Shown: positions 45,261 to 54,662, numbered from the stretch's first letter. The stretch: DNA of 64,000 nt from Devosia subaequoris (GCF_014197055.1 NZ_JACIEW010000004.1:1-64000); one strand, 5' to 3'. Notes: generated by a model from the sequence alone, not told the origin. Program-made: numbers and translations.

Positions 45261-46559
45261 ATGATGCAGGATCGGGTGCTGATTGCGGGCGGCGGTATTG
45301 GCGGGCTGGCTCTCGCCCTGACGCTGCATCAGATCGGGGTCCCATTCACTGTCTATGAAGCGGTGCGCCAACTGGCCCCGCTTGGCGTCGGCATCAATAT
45401 CCAGCCCAATGCGGTGCGTGAACTGTTCGACCTCGGCCTCGGCCAGGATGATCTCGACAGCATCGGCGTCCCCTCGCGCGAATGGGCGCTGCTCGGGCGC
45501 AATGGCAATGAGATCTATTCCGAACCGCGTGGGCTGGAGGCTGGGTATAACTGGCCGCAATATTCGGTGCATCGCGGGCAGTTGCACATGTTGCTTTATC
45601 GCACCCTGGTGGCGCGGGCCGGCGCGGATAGCGTCAGACTGGGCCATGAGGTGACCGGCTATACCCGGAACAGCGATGGCTCAGTGACGGCGCAAATCCG
45701 CCGCGCCGAAGGGGACATCACGCATGTATCCGGGCGGCTGCTGATCGGCGCCGATGGCATCCATTCAAACGTGCGCGCTGCCATGCATCCCGACCAGCCG
45801 CCCATTCATTGGGGCGGCGCCGTGATGTGGCGCGGCACCACGCTGGCGCAGCCCATTCGCAGCGGCTCGTCCTTTGTGGGGCTGGGCAGTCATCGCCAGC
45901 GCATCGTGTTTTATCCCATCGGCGCGGCCGATCCCGAAACGGGCCTGGCCGTCACCAACTGGATTGCCGAGGTGACGCAGGACAATTCGGAAGGCTGGAA
46001 GAATGCGGGCTGGTTTCGCCGGGTCGAAATTGCCGAGTTCGCGCATCACTTTGCCGACTGGCGCTATGACTGGCTCGATGTGCCCGACATGCTGAGCCGA
46101 GCCGATATTGCGTACGAAAACCCGATGATCGACCGCGACCCGGTTTCCACCTGGCAGGATGGCCCGGTGGCGCTGATGGGCGATGCCGCCCATGCGATGT
46201 ATCCCACTGGATCCAACGGGGCCAGCCAGGCCATTATCGACGCGCGTATTCTCGGCGCCATGATGATTGCGCATGGGGTCAATGCCGACGCCCTGGCCGC
46301 CTATGACGAAAAGCTCTGCGGCCCGGTGTCCGAACTGATCCTGCGCAATCGCGGCGCCGGTCCGTTTGGCCTGCTCAATATGGTGGATGAACGCTGCGGC
46401 GGGGTGTTCGACGACATCGATGCCGTCATTCCTGCCGAGGAACGCGCCGAGTTCATGGCGCGCTACAAGGCGGCAGCGGGATTTGCCATTGAACAGCTCA
46501 ATGCGGCCCCGCCCACCATCGCGTCCGACGCCCGCGTGACCGAGACCGTTCCGGCCTAA
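45261..46559 (+). CDS. FAD-dependent monooxygenase (PHBH/UbiH-like)
   Basis: A 432-residue flavoprotein: N-terminal dinucleotide motif GGGIGGLALAL, the LLIGADGIHSNVR (DG) motif near residue 175 and VALMGDAAHAMYPTGSNGA (GD motif) near 310. This set defines class A flavin monooxygenases that hydroxylate aromatic or related compounds with NAD(P)H. The ATG at 45261 (a second at 45264) follows a GGGGGA stretch; the open frame further upstream is not supported. Substrate unknown. Confidence 0.87.
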   Translation: MMQDRVLIAGGGIGGLALALTLHQIGVPFTVYEAVRQLAPLGVGINIQPNAVRELFDLGLGQDDLDSIGVPSREWALLGRNGNEIYSEPRGLEAGYNWPQYSVHRGQLHMLLYRTLVARAGADSVRLGHEVTGYTRNSDGSVTAQIRRAEGDITHVSGRLLIGADGIHSNVRAAMHPDQPPIHWGGAVMWRGTTLAQPIRSGSSFVGLGSHRQRIVFYPIGAADPETGLAVTNWIAEVTQDNSEGWKNAGWFRRVEIAEFAHHFADWRYDWLDVPDMLSRADIAYENPMIDRDPVSTWQDGPVALMGDAAHAMYPTGSNGASQAIIDARILGAMMIAHGVNADALAAYDEKLCGPVSELILRNRGAGPFGLLNMVDERCGGVFDDIDAVIPAEERAEFMARYKAAAGFAIEQLNAAPPTIASDARVTETVPA

Positions 46560-46613
46560 TCCCTTCTAGTTCTGAATGTTTTCTTTTCGGTTCGGGTCAG
46601 CCGACCAAGTCTG

Positions 46614-46650
46614 TTGACTCCTGTGATTGGTGTGCTACATATCTAGCACA
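46614..46650 (+). promoter_or_regulatory. promoter with perfect palindromic operator for the gntR-ABC operon
   Basis: TTGACT at 46614-46619 and TACATA at 46636-46641 fit a -35/-10 pair with 16 bases between. A perfect palindrome, TGTGCTA at 46631-46637 and TAGCACA at 46644-46650 with a 6-base spacer, covers the -10. GntR proteins of the YtrA group bind such sites and repress their own operon, so autorepression is expected. Confidence 0.65.
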
Positions 46651-46667
46651 CTAGATAGGCAAGACAC

Positions 46668-47039
46668 ATGGATGATTTTCACGCCAGCCAGCCGATCTTC
46701 GTACAGATCCGGCAGCGGCTGATCGAGATGATCCTCCGGCAACAGGTGGCAGAAGGCGAGGCATTGCCCTCGGTGCGCCAGATTGCCGGTGATCTTTCGG
46801 TCAATCCGCTGACGGTCACCAAGGCTTTCGAGGCCCTGGTCGATATCGGGGTGGTGGAGAAACGCAGGGGACTGGGCATGTTCGTTACCAGCGGCGCGCG
46901 GGCGCAATTGCTCGCTCATGAACGCGAGAAATTCCTCAAGGAAGACTGGCCGCGCATTGCGGCGCAGATCAGGGCGCTCGATCTCGATCTCAGGGATCTG
47001 ATCGCCACAGACACCAAGCTCGAAGGGCAGAGCAAATGA
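46668..47039 (+). CDS. GntR family regulator, YtrA subgroup
   Basis: A 123-residue protein: a winged helix (about 10-75) with LPSVRQIAGDLSVNPLTVTKAF as recognition region, then a short tail (about 40 residues) with no large ligand domain, which defines the YtrA subgroup. It overlaps the ABC ATPase gene by 4 bases. The palindrome just upstream is the likely operator. Probably represses the exporter until an inducer such as a cell-wall active compound appears; the inducer is not known. Confidence 0.88.
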   Translation: MDDFHASQPIFVQIRQRLIEMILRQQVAEGEALPSVRQIAGDLSVNPLTVTKAFEALVDIGVVEKRRGLGMFVTSGARAQLLAHEREKFLKEDWPRIAAQIRALDLDLRDLIATDTKLEGQSK

Positions 47040-47935
47040 CTGAGCTTTCCATTTCCGCCGACCCCATTGTGTCCGCGCGCGGGCTTTCCAAATCCTTCGG
47101 CCGCAAGAAAATCCTGCACGATCTGGATTTCGATATTCCCGCGGGCCGCATCTATGGGCTGATCGGACATAATGGTGCGGGCAAGACCACCACGCTCAAC
47201 GCCATGCTGGGGCTGACCTCCTATGAGGGCACCATTCGTGTGCTGGGCGAAGATCCCTTCGCTCGCCGCGCCAAGCTGATGGAAAACGTCGCCTTCATTT
47301 CCGATGTGGCGAGCCTGCCGCGCTTTCTGCGAGTGCGTGAACTGTTTGCGCTGCTCGCCAATATCCATCCCAATTTCTCGCCGGACAAGGCGCGGCAATT
47401 CCTCGAGGGTACCGATATCCGGCCTGAAATGAAGATCCGCACGCTTTCCAAGGGGATGATCGCCCAGCTTCATCTGGCGGTGGTGATGGCGATCGATGCC
47501 AAGCTGCTGGTGCTGGACGAGCCCACGCTGGGGCTCGACATCACCTATCGCAAGCGCTTCTATCGGCGGCTGCTCGAAGACTACATGACCGAGGAGCGCA
47601 CGCTGATCATCACCACCCACCAGGTGGACGAGATCGAGTTCATGCTCTCCGACATCATGTTCATCCGCGACGGGGAAATGATCCTCCACATGCAGATGGA
47701 AACGGTGAGCGAGAAGTTCACCCAGCTCGTGGTCGACAGCGCCGAGGCGCAAGCCCAGGCCCGCGCGAACGGCCCGGTCTATGAAGAAACCCGTTTTGGC
47801 CAGACCGTCTTCATCTTCGATGGGGTCGAGCGCGAAAAGCTAGAGCCGCTGGGACGCATCTCGACACCCACCATTTCCGACCTCTTCGTGGCCCTGATGC
47901 AGCGGCCCACCGCCAATCCGGAGACCGCCCGATGA
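47036..47935 (+). CDS. ABC transporter ATP-binding protein
   Basis: A 299-residue ATPase: Walker A GHNGAGKTTT, signature LSKGMIAQ (a deviation from LSGGQ common in YtrB-like proteins), Walker B LLVLDEPTLGLD and H-loop TTHQVDE. A C-terminal extension of about 70 residues follows. It lies between the GntR regulator and the permease with 4-base overlaps on both sides, forming a drug- or peptide-exporter unit of the YtrBC kind. Confidence 0.88.
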   Translation: MTELSISADPIVSARGLSKSFGRKKILHDLDFDIPAGRIYGLIGHNGAGKTTTLNAMLGLTSYEGTIRVLGEDPFARRAKLMENVAFISDVASLPRFLRVRELFALLANIHPNFSPDKARQFLEGTDIRPEMKIRTLSKGMIAQLHLAVVMAIDAKLLVLDEPTLGLDITYRKRFYRRLLEDYMTEERTLIITTHQVDEIEFMLSDIMFIRDGEMILHMQMETVSEKFTQLVVDSAEAQAQARANGPVYEETRFGQTVFIFDGVEREKLEPLGRISTPTISDLFVALMQRPTANPETAR

Positions 47936-48822
47936 AGGCCTTCTTCGCCCTGATCCACCGCGAGTTCATCGAGCATCGCGGGGCCTTTTTCATCGCACCA
48001 TTGGTGCTGGTCGGGGTGGTCTTTGCCCTGACCCTCCTAGCGTTCAGCGTCGACCGGCTCGACACGCGCTTTTCCGGCCAATTGCTGACCGTGGTGCCCA
48101 CCTGGGTATTCGAGGCCGGCTTTGCCGGTCTCTCGGGCGCCTGGCTGGCCTATCTGGGCTTCGTTCTGTTCTTTTATTGCGCCGATGGTTTTGCCGCCGA
48201 CAAGCGCAACAATGCCATGCTGTTCTGGAAGTCGATGCCGGTCACAGACTTCAAGGTCCTGCTCAGCAAGATCGCCGCCGCGCTGACCATCCTGCCCGGC
48301 GCAGTCTTTGCGGTGGCGCTGGTCAGCATCATGCTGATGTTTGGCGTGGCCTATGTGACCACCATGATCGCAGGCCTGGGCAATGCCGGGCTGTTCGGCG
48401 CCATTGTGGGGATTTACGGCCAGATGGCGCTGGTGTTCCTCGTGCTGCTGGTTTGCGGGCTGTTGTGGTATCTGCCTTATATGGCGCTGGTCGGCGCCAT
48501 GGGCAGTGTCGTTGGCCGCTGGGCCATTCCCCTTTCGCTGCTGCTGCCCACCGTGGTTTCAGCGCTGGAATGGGTCACCCTGGGCGGCCTGCATCCCTTT
48601 GCCACCCGGACCTGGGCCTATCTCGACTACCGCTCGCAATTGCCGGTGTCCACCGACCATCTCGACCGGGTTTTCGAGGGCCAGGAGCCGTTCAATGCCA
48701 CCCTGTTCGTCAGTGACTTCCTGCAGAAATTCGACTGGCTGCAGGTCGGGATCGGCGTCGTGTTTGCCCTGGCCGCCCTCTATACCGCCTCGGAATATCG
48801 GCGCCGCGCGGCCGCCAATTAA
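47932..48822 (+). CDS. ABC transporter membrane protein
   Basis: A 296-residue ABC-2-like permease with six hydrophobic segments; the N terminus (ALIHREFIEHRGAFFIAPLVL) and the KRNNAMLFWKSMPVTDFKVLLSK block are typical of export permeases of this type. It overlaps the ATPase gene by 4 bases and is followed by a strong terminator at 48860-48891, closing the operon. Cargo unknown. Confidence 0.85.
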   Translation: MKAFFALIHREFIEHRGAFFIAPLVLVGVVFALTLLAFSVDRLDTRFSGQLLTVVPTWVFEAGFAGLSGAWLAYLGFVLFFYCADGFAADKRNNAMLFWKSMPVTDFKVLLSKIAAALTILPGAVFAVALVSIMLMFGVAYVTTMIAGLGNAGLFGAIVGIYGQMALVFLVLLVCGLLWYLPYMALVGAMGSVVGRWAIPLSLLLPTVVSALEWVTLGGLHPFATRTWAYLDYRSQLPVSTDHLDRVFEGQEPFNATLFVSDFLQKFDWLQVGIGVVFALAALYTASEYRRRAAAN

Positions 48823-48859
48823 AGTCCGTCAAGAAGACGATCCCATGCAAAAACCTTGG

Positions 48860-48891
48860 CCGCCGCTCTCCGCAAAGGAGGCGGCGGTTTT
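48860..48891 (+). terminator. rho-independent terminator of the gntR-ABC operon
   Basis: A GC-rich hairpin (CCGCCGCTCTCC pairing with GGAGGCGGCGG around GCAAA, with one bulge) ends in a run of Ts at 48888-48891. It lies 38 bases after the permease stop. Confidence 0.7.
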
Positions 48892-48944
48892 CTCTTGTGC
48901 CGGGTCATGCTAGATGCGCGCGATCCAAATGAGTTGAGCCCCGC

Positions 48945-49754
48945 ATGACCCTCCCCCCGATCGTCAGCTTCTGGCATGGCCCGCTGAGCTGGCTGGAGGT
49001 GTTGTGCATCACGTCCTTTGTCCGGCACGGGCATCGGGTACTGGTGCATTCGTATGATGCCATAGAAAACCTGCCGACCGGGGCAGAATGGCGCGACGCG
49101 GCCGAGGTGCTGCCGCGCGAGAAGCTGGTGTTTTACAAAGGCAAGGGCACGCCGGGCGTATTCTCCGATCATTTCCGCTATGCGGTGATGCGCGCCGGGC
49201 TCGGGATCTATGCCGATCTCGACATCTATTGCGTGCGACCCATCGAGGGGCCGCCCGACTATCTGTTCGCCTGGGAGCGGCCGGGATCGGTCAATGGCGC
49301 GGTATTGTACATACCGGCGGATGCGCCGCTGCTGGCCGATCTTCTGACCATTTTCGAGAACCCGAAGCGCCCGCTGTTCGAGCCGCATCTGCCGCCGCTA
49401 CGGCGCCTGGAAGTGGCATTCCGCCGGCTGGTCGGGGACCGGGTGTCGCCCGAGCATATGCAATATGGCGCCACCGGCCCGATGGCGCTGACCCATTATG
49501 TCGCCCGGCGCGGCCTGACCGACAAGGTGCGGTCGGCGGCGACTTTTTATCCCGTGCCCTATGAGGGCATCCCCACCCTGATGCAACCCGGCTCAAGCCT
49601 TGAAGATGCCGTCACGCTTGAAACCCTGGGCATTCATCTCTGGCGAAGCCAGCTCACTGATCGCGGCCGCGCTGGCTTACCGTTGCCGGCAGCCGATAGC
49701 GCATTGGCGGCACTCTGCGTCGCTGAAGGACTGGATCCGGCCTCAATCGCCTAG
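48945..49754 (+). CDS. GT32-like glycosyltransferase (DXD sugar-binding)
   Basis: A 269-residue enzyme with the sugar-binding DXD segment AVMRAGLGIYADLDIYCVRP (D91, D93), the FSDHFRYAVMR helix before it and TGPMALTHYVARR near 185, a pattern shared with OCH1/TcdA-like glycosyltransferases. No signal or membrane helix. It sits alone between an exporter operon and sitA. It likely adds a sugar to a surface glycan; acceptor and donor unknown. Its 3' end abuts a truncated, convergent GT8 gene. Confidence 0.78.
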   Translation: MTLPPIVSFWHGPLSWLEVLCITSFVRHGHRVLVHSYDAIENLPTGAEWRDAAEVLPREKLVFYKGKGTPGVFSDHFRYAVMRAGLGIYADLDIYCVRPIEGPPDYLFAWERPGSVNGAVLYIPADAPLLADLLTIFENPKRPLFEPHLPPLRRLEVAFRRLVGDRVSPEHMQYGATGPMALTHYVARRGLTDKVRSAATFYPVPYEGIPTLMQPGSSLEDAVTLETLGIHLWRSQLTDRGRAGLPLPAADSALAALCVAEGLDPASIA

Positions 49755-49755
49755 C

Positions 49756-49932
49756 GGGAAACTCGTTCCGGATGGTCTCGAGATCGGCCTTGTGCCCGGG
49801 GGTCAGCGTGCGGTGGCAGAGGTGGAATATCAGCTCTTGGCGATGCGGGGTGAACAGGCAGACCGAGCTTATGGTGGCAAAAGCCGGCGCCCAGAAATTG
49901 TCGTCATACGTCAGGGCGATATGCATCGTCAT
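49756..49932 (-). pseudogene. truncated GT8-like glycosyltransferase gene (N-terminal fragment)
   Basis: The minus strand from an ATG at 49932 (or 49926) encodes MHIALTYDDNFWAPAFATI, then SVCLFT and LIFHLCHRTLTPGHKADLE, the N-terminal strand and helix of family 8 glycosyltransferases. The similarity stops at about 49756, two bases past the stop of the convergent GT32-like gene, and the frame continues only as noise inside that gene. The catalytic DXD region is missing, so this is a broken gene. Confidence 0.6.
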
Positions 49933-49987
49933 CTGTCGGGCCCGGGCCGTCGTCTGCGCTTCGATCGGCAAATCGCAGAGTGTCACT

Positions 49988-50002
49988 TGCGAATGATTTG
50001 CA
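49988..50002 (+). promoter_or_regulatory. Fur/Mur-type operator upstream of sitA
   Basis: TGCGAAT-G-ATTTGCA is a 7-1-7 palindrome with a single mismatch, matching the TGCAAATnATTTGCA form bound by Fur, Mur and related metal regulators in alphaproteobacteria. It lies 42 bases before the sitA ATG. Mn-dependent Mur repression is most likely given the transporter. Confidence 0.65.
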
Positions 50003-50044
50003 ATTGCACTATCTCTTGGGCCGTTCACATCCTTGGAGTTGTCC

Positions 50045-50935
50045 ATGCGCCTTCGTCTGTTGTCTCTCCTGATGCTTGCCGCCCCGCTCGCCCTGACCCT
50101 GCCTGCCATGGCGCAGGAGCGGCTCAAGGCCGTCACGACCTTCACCATTTTGGCCGACATGGCCCAGAACGTGGCCGGGGACGCGGCCGATGTGGTGTCC
50201 ATCACCAAGCCGGGGGCCGAAATCCATAACTACCAGCCAACGCCGGGCGATTTGCTGGGCGCGCAGGACGCCGATCTTGTGCTCTGGAACGGGCTCAATC
50301 TGGAGCAGTGGTTCACCCAGTTTCTCGACAATCTGCCCGATGTGCCCAGCGTCGTGCTGACCGAAGGCATCGAGCCGATCGGCATTGGCGAGGGGCCCTA
50401 TGAGGGCAAGCCCAATCCGCATGCCTGGATGTCGCCCACCGATGCCCTGGTCTATGTCGAAAACATTCGCGCCGCATTCGTTGAGGCCGACCCGGTCAAT
50501 GCCGAGATCTACAACTCAAATGCCGCGGCCTATGCAGCCGAGATCACCGCCACGGTCGAGCCGATCCGCCAGGCCCTTTCGGGCATCCCCGAGGAGAAGC
50601 GCTGGCTGGTGACCTCGGAAGGTGCCTTTTCCTACCTGGCCCGTGATTTCGGTTTGAGGGAGCTCTATCTCTGGCCAATGAATGCCGACCAGCAGGGAAC
50701 GCCCAAGCAGGTGCGCAACGTTATCGATGCAGTGCGCGAGCATGATATCCCGGTGGTGTTTTCGGAGAGCACCATCTCGTCCAAGCCGGCCGAGCAGGTG
50801 GCGCGCGAGACTGGCGTCAATTATGGCGGCGTGCTCTATGTAGACTCGCTCTCGGAAGCGGACGGGCCGGTTCCCACCTATCTCGATCTGCTCAAAGTGA
50901 CCACGCAAACCATTGCTGCAGGATTGACCCAGTGA
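50045..50935 (+). CDS. sitA: manganese/zinc/iron ABC transporter binding protein (SitA-like)
   Basis: A 296-residue A-1 cluster metal-binding protein with signal peptide ([19 protein letters not shown]). Metal ligands appear as His in EIHNYQP, His in NPHAWMSP, Glu in [10 protein letters not shown] and an acidic residue in [10 protein letters not shown]. The lack of a long histidine-rich loop favours Mn/Fe (SitA) over Zn (ZnuA). The ATG at 50045 has GGAG 6 bases upstream. It overlaps sitB by 4 bases. A Fur/Mur-like box lies just upstream. Confidence 0.88.
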   Translation: MRLRLLSLLMLAAPLALTLPAMAQERLKAVTTFTILADMAQNVAGDAADVVSITKPGAEIHNYQPTPGDLLGAQDADLVLWNGLNLEQWFTQFLDNLPDVPSVVLTEGIEPIGIGEGPYEGKPNPHAWMSPTDALVYVENIRAAFVEADPVNAEIYNSNAAAYAAEITATVEPIRQALSGIPEEKRWLVTSEGAFSYLARDFGLRELYLWPMNADQQGTPKQVRNVIDAVREHDIPVVFSESTISSKPAEQVARETGVNYGGVLYVDSLSEADGPVPTYLDLLKVTTQTIAAGLTQ

Positions 50936-51807
50936 AAGACAATGCAGGCCCTGGCATTGCGATCAACGACATTACCGTTGCCTATCGCAATGGTACCACG
51001 GCCCTGAGGCATGCCAGCTTCACCAGCCCGCGCGGTTCAATTACCGCGCTGGTTGGCGTCAACGGCGCAGGCAAGTCGACCATCTTCAAGGCCATCATGG
51101 GCTTTGTTACGGTGGTGAGCGGCTCCATTTCGATCCTCGGGCAGGAAGGCCGGCAAGCCCAGCGCCAGAACAAGGTGGCCTATGTGCCCCAGTCCGAGGA
51201 TGTGGACTGGAATTTTCCGGTGCTGGTGGAAGACGTGGTGATGATGGGCCGGTTCGGCCATATGAACATGTTGCGCATTCCCCGCGCCATCGACCGGGAA
51301 ACGGTCGCCGCGGCCCTTGGCCGGGTCAATATGACCCAATATGCCAAACGCCAGATCGGCGAATTGTCCGGCGGGCAGAAAAAGCGCGTCTTCCTCGCCC
51401 GCGCGCTGGCGCAGGAAGGCGAGGTGATCCTGCTCGATGAGCCCTTTACCGGGGTCGACGTCAAGACCGAAGAGGCGATCATTGCGCTGCTGCGTGATCT
51501 GCGCGACGAGGGCAAGGTAATCCTGGTCTCCACCCATAATCTGGGCTCGGTGCCCGAATTCTGCGATCGCACCGTAATGGTCAAGGGTACGGTGCTGGCC
51601 TATGGGCCGACATCGGAAGTATTTACCCGCGACAAGCTCGAGGAAGCCTTTGGCGGCGTGTTGCGCCATTTCGTGCTGTCCGGCCAGGGCCTGCATGCCG
51701 ACGATGATCCGCGCCACCTTTCGGTACTGACCGATGATGAGCGCCCGCTGGTTTTCTACGGCGAGAAGGGCAAGGAAGAGCACCAGCAGTCGAGCCTCGA
51801 GAAATGA
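50932..51807 (+). CDS. sitB: manganese/iron ABC transporter ATP-binding protein
   Basis: A 291-residue ATPase: Walker [10 protein letters not shown], a conserved [14 protein letters not shown] segment typical of metal (SitB/ZnuC-like) transporters, signature LSGGQKKR, Walker [13 protein letters not shown] and H-loop VSTHNLGS. It overlaps sitA and sitC by 4 bases each. Confidence 0.92.
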   Translation: MKDNAGPGIAINDITVAYRNGTTALRHASFTSPRGSITALVGVNGAGKSTIFKAIMGFVTVVSGSISILGQEGRQAQRQNKVAYVPQSEDVDWNFPVLVEDVVMMGRFGHMNMLRIPRAIDRETVAAALGRVNMTQYAKRQIGELSGGQKKRVFLARALAQEGEVILLDEPFTGVDVKTEEAIIALLRDLRDEGKVILVSTHNLGSVPEFCDRTVMVKGTVLAYGPTSEVFTRDKLEEAFGGVLRHFVLSGQGLHADDDPRHLSVLTDDERPLVFYGEKGKEEHQQSSLEK

Positions 51808-52655
51808 TCGCAACGCTGCTCGAGCCATTTTCCTATAATTACATGGTCAACGCCATGTGGGTGTCCGCCCTGGTGGGTGGAGTCTGCGCCTTCCTGTCGG
51901 CCTATCTCATGCTCAAGGGCTGGTCGCTGATCGGCGACGCGCTGTCGCACTCCATCGTGCCGGGCGTGGCCGGGGCCTACATGCTGGGCCTGCCGTTCTC
52001 GCTCGGAGCCTTTCTTTCGGGCGGCCTGGCCGCAGGCGCCATGCTGTTTCTTTCCCAGCGCACCAAATTGCGCGAAGACGCCGTGATCGGTTTGATCTTT
52101 ACCGGCTTTTTTGGCCTGGGCCTGTTCATGGTCTCGGTCTCACCGACCTCGGTGGATGTGCAATCGATCGTCCTGGGCAATATCCTGGCCATCACGCCGG
52201 AAGATACGCTGCAACTGGTGCTGATCTCGGTGGTGACGCTGACGGTGATGCTGGTGATCTGGAAGGACCTGATGGTCACCTTTTTCGATGAGAGCCATGC
52301 CCGCTCCATTGGCCTTAGAACCAACTGGCTCAAGGCAATCTTCTTCACCCTGCTCAGCGCCGCCACGGTCGCCGCCATGCAGACGGTCGGGGCCTTTCTG
52401 GTCATCGCCATGGTGGTGACACCGGGGGCCACTGCCTATCTGCTCTCGGACCGGTTTCCGCGCCTCATCCTGATTGCCATTGCGGTGGGCGTGTTGTCTT
52501 CGTCCATCGGGGCGTATCTCAGCTATTTCCTCGATGGCGCGACCGGCGGCATTATCGTCGTGCTGCAGACCCTGGTTTTCCTCACCGCGTTCGTCTTTGC
52601 GCCCAAGCATGGCTGGCTGGCCGCACGACGGCGCCTCGCCGAGGAGACGCCCTGA
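51804..52655 (+). CDS. sitC: manganese/iron ABC transporter permease
   Basis: A 283-residue ABC-3 family permease with eight or nine hydrophobic segments; [22 protein letters not shown] near residue 33 is the family signature. It overlaps sitB by 4 bases and sitD by one. SitC and SitD are paralogues and form the heterodimeric channel. Confidence 0.92.
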   Translation: MIATLLEPFSYNYMVNAMWVSALVGGVCAFLSAYLMLKGWSLIGDALSHSIVPGVAGAYMLGLPFSLGAFLSGGLAAGAMLFLSQRTKLREDAVIGLIFTGFFGLGLFMVSVSPTSVDVQSIVLGNILAITPEDTLQLVLISVVTLTVMLVIWKDLMVTFFDESHARSIGLRTNWLKAIFFTLLSAATVAAMQTVGAFLVIAMVVTPGATAYLLSDRFPRLILIAIAVGVLSSSIGAYLSYFLDGATGGIIVVLQTLVFLTAFVFAPKHGWLAARRRLAEETP

Positions 52656-53485
52656 TGGCCTGGTATGAAATGGCGCTCTGGCCGTTCCAATTGTCCTTCA
52701 TGGTGCAGGCCATGGTCATCGCCGTGCTGGTGGCAGTGCCCACGGCCCTGCTCTCGTGTTTTCTGGTGCTCAAGGGCTGGTCACTGATGGGCGACGCGAT
52801 TGCCCATGCCGTACTGCCCGGCGTCGTACTGGCCTATATGGTGGGCCTACCGATCGGTATTGGCGCCTTTATCGCAGGCATGGTCTGTGCGCTCTCCGTC
52901 GGCTTTCTCAAGGAGCATAGCCGGATCAAGGAGGATACGGTGATGGGCGTGGTGTTCGCCGGCCTGTTTGGCCTTGGCATCGTGCTCTACACCGCCATCA
53001 CCACCGACGTGCATCTCGATCATATCCTGTTCGGCAACATGCTGGGGGTGAACGGGGCCGACATCCTCCTCGCCATCATCATCGCCTTGGCCGTGATGCT
53101 GGTCGTCGGTGCCAAATGGCGCGATCTCATGCTGTTCATATTCGATGCGCAGCAGGCCGGTGCCATCGGGCTCAATACGCGCCTGCTCCATTATGGCCTC
53201 CTGGCCATGATCTCGCTGACCATTGTGGGCGCTCTGCAGGCAGTGGGGATGATCCTGGTCATTGCCCTCCTGATTGCTCCGGGCGCCATTGCCTTTCTTA
53301 TCACCCGCCGCTTCGGCGTAATGCTGCTGGTGGCGATGGGCGTGTCGGTGGGCTGCAGCCTGGCGGGCGTTTATCTAAGCTTTTTCCTCGACAGCGCCCC
53401 TGCGCCAACCATCGTGCTGTTGATGAGCGCCTGCTTCATCCTGGCCTTCATCACGACGCAAAGGCGCCGGGTGGCTGCGGTCTGA
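52655..53485 (+). CDS. sitD: manganese/iron ABC transporter permease
   Basis: A 276-residue ABC-3 permease and paralogue of SitC, with LVLKGWSLMGDAIAHAVLPGVV near residue 35 split over the first helices. Start overlaps the sitC stop by one base (TGATG). It closes the sitABCD operon; the next gene starts 70 bases later and is unrelated. Confidence 0.92.
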   Translation: MAWYEMALWPFQLSFMVQAMVIAVLVAVPTALLSCFLVLKGWSLMGDAIAHAVLPGVVLAYMVGLPIGIGAFIAGMVCALSVGFLKEHSRIKEDTVMGVVFAGLFGLGIVLYTAITTDVHLDHILFGNMLGVNGADILLAIIIALAVMLVVGAKWRDLMLFIFDAQQAGAIGLNTRLLHYGLLAMISLTIVGALQAVGMILVIALLIAPGAIAFLITRRFGVMLLVAMGVSVGCSLAGVYLSFFLDSAPAPTIVLLMSACFILAFITTQRRRVAAV

Positions 53486-53555
53486 GCACCGATTTATCCC
53501 CGGGCTTACCCCCGGCCCCACACTCAGCCCCAGTTCACCTACTGGAGCCTTTATC

Positions 53556-54635
53556 ATGGACGACACCGCCCGCCTTGCCCTGCCCTTCATCATGCAGGGA
53601 CAGGCGCTCAAGCACATTACCCATAATGACGCCCTCAACCGGCTCGATGCCCTGGTGCAGCCGGTGGTGGAATCCACTGAAGTCACCGCGCCGCCGGTCT
53701 CGCCCCTGCCCGGCGAAGCCTGGATCGTGCCGTCGGGTGGCACCGGCGCCTGGGCCGGGCATGGCGCCGAAATCGCGGCCTGGCAGGCCGGCGCCTGGAT
53801 GTTTTACGATCCTGCCGAGGGCTGGCAGGTGTTCGACCGGGCCAGTGGCACCCTGCTGGTGTTTAGCGGCGGCGTGTGGGTGGCCGTAGCCGCCACCGGG
53901 GCGGGCCTGCCGCAGATGGGGGTCAACGCCAGCGCCGACCCCACCAATCGGCTGGCCGTGGCTTCGGCGGCAACGCTGTTCACCCATGACGGGGCCGGGC
54001 ACCAGCTCAAGCTCAACAAGGCGGCCAGCAGCGATACGGCAAGCCTGCTTTTCCAGGCCAACTGGTCGGGCCGGGCCGAAATGGGGCTGATGGGCGACAA
54101 TGACTGGCGCATCAAGGTCAGCCCGGATGGCGCAACCTGGACCGATGCGGTCACCATCGCGGCAGACACCGCCGAGCTGCGCGCCGCCGGGACGCTGAAC
54201 CCGGTCAGCGACAATGCACAGACCTTGGGGGCAAGCGGCGCGCGTTGGGCGGCCGTTTGGTCGGCCACCGGCACCATCCAGACCTCGGATGAACGGCACA
54301 AGACGGCAATTTCCCCTACCGATCTGGGGCTCGATTTCATCCGTCTGCTCACCCCGGTGCGGTTCGAGTGGAAAGGGAGCAATGGGCGCCGGCACTACGG
54401 GCTGATCGCCCAGCAGGTGGCCGAAATCGCGGCGCGCCTCAACGCCGATTTCGGTGGTCATGTGCTGGCCGATCCAGACGATCCGCAAAGCCAGCAGGCC
54501 CTGCGCTATGACCAATTCATCGCCCCGCTGGTGCGGTCCGTGCAGGAGCTGGCAGATCGCCTGGAGGCGCTGGAGCAAGGGCAGCTTTCTTCGACAGTTC
54601 ACCGTGCTCCTCTGGACTGCGGTGCAACACCCTAG
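53556..54635 (+). CDS. DUF2793 / endosialidase chaperone (S74) fibre-like protein
   Basis: A 359-residue protein. Residues 8-110 match DUF2793 (LPFIMQGQALKHITHNDALNRLDALVQ), found in phage and gene-transfer-agent tail proteins; a beta-rich stalk follows; the C-terminal 100 residues are an intramolecular chaperone of endosialidase (SDNAQTLGASGARW, then TSDERHKTAI and YGLIAQQVAE). The chaperone normally cuts itself off once the fibre trimer has formed. No other phage gene lies nearby, so this is an orphan fibre or adhesin-like protein. Confidence 0.78.
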   Translation: MDDTARLALPFIMQGQALKHITHNDALNRLDALVQPVVESTEVTAPPVSPLPGEAWIVPSGGTGAWAGHGAEIAAWQAGAWMFYDPAEGWQVFDRASGTLLVFSGGVWVAVAATGAGLPQMGVNASADPTNRLAVASAATLFTHDGAGHQLKLNKAASSDTASLLFQANWSGRAEMGLMGDNDWRIKVSPDGATWTDAVTIAADTAELRAAGTLNPVSDNAQTLGASGARWAAVWSATGTIQTSDERHKTAISPTDLGLDFIRLLTPVRFEWKGSNGRRHYGLIAQQVAEIAARLNADFGGHVLADPDDPQSQQALRYDQFIAPLVRSVQELADRLEALEQGQLSSTVHRAPLDCGATP

Positions 54636-54662
54636 GGGGAGGCCAGGCGGGGTGCCGCGCCG

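Noticed and set aside
53535..54602. 355-codon minus-strand ORF
   Set aside because: Antisense to the DUF2793/S74 gene, which has recognised domains at both ends.
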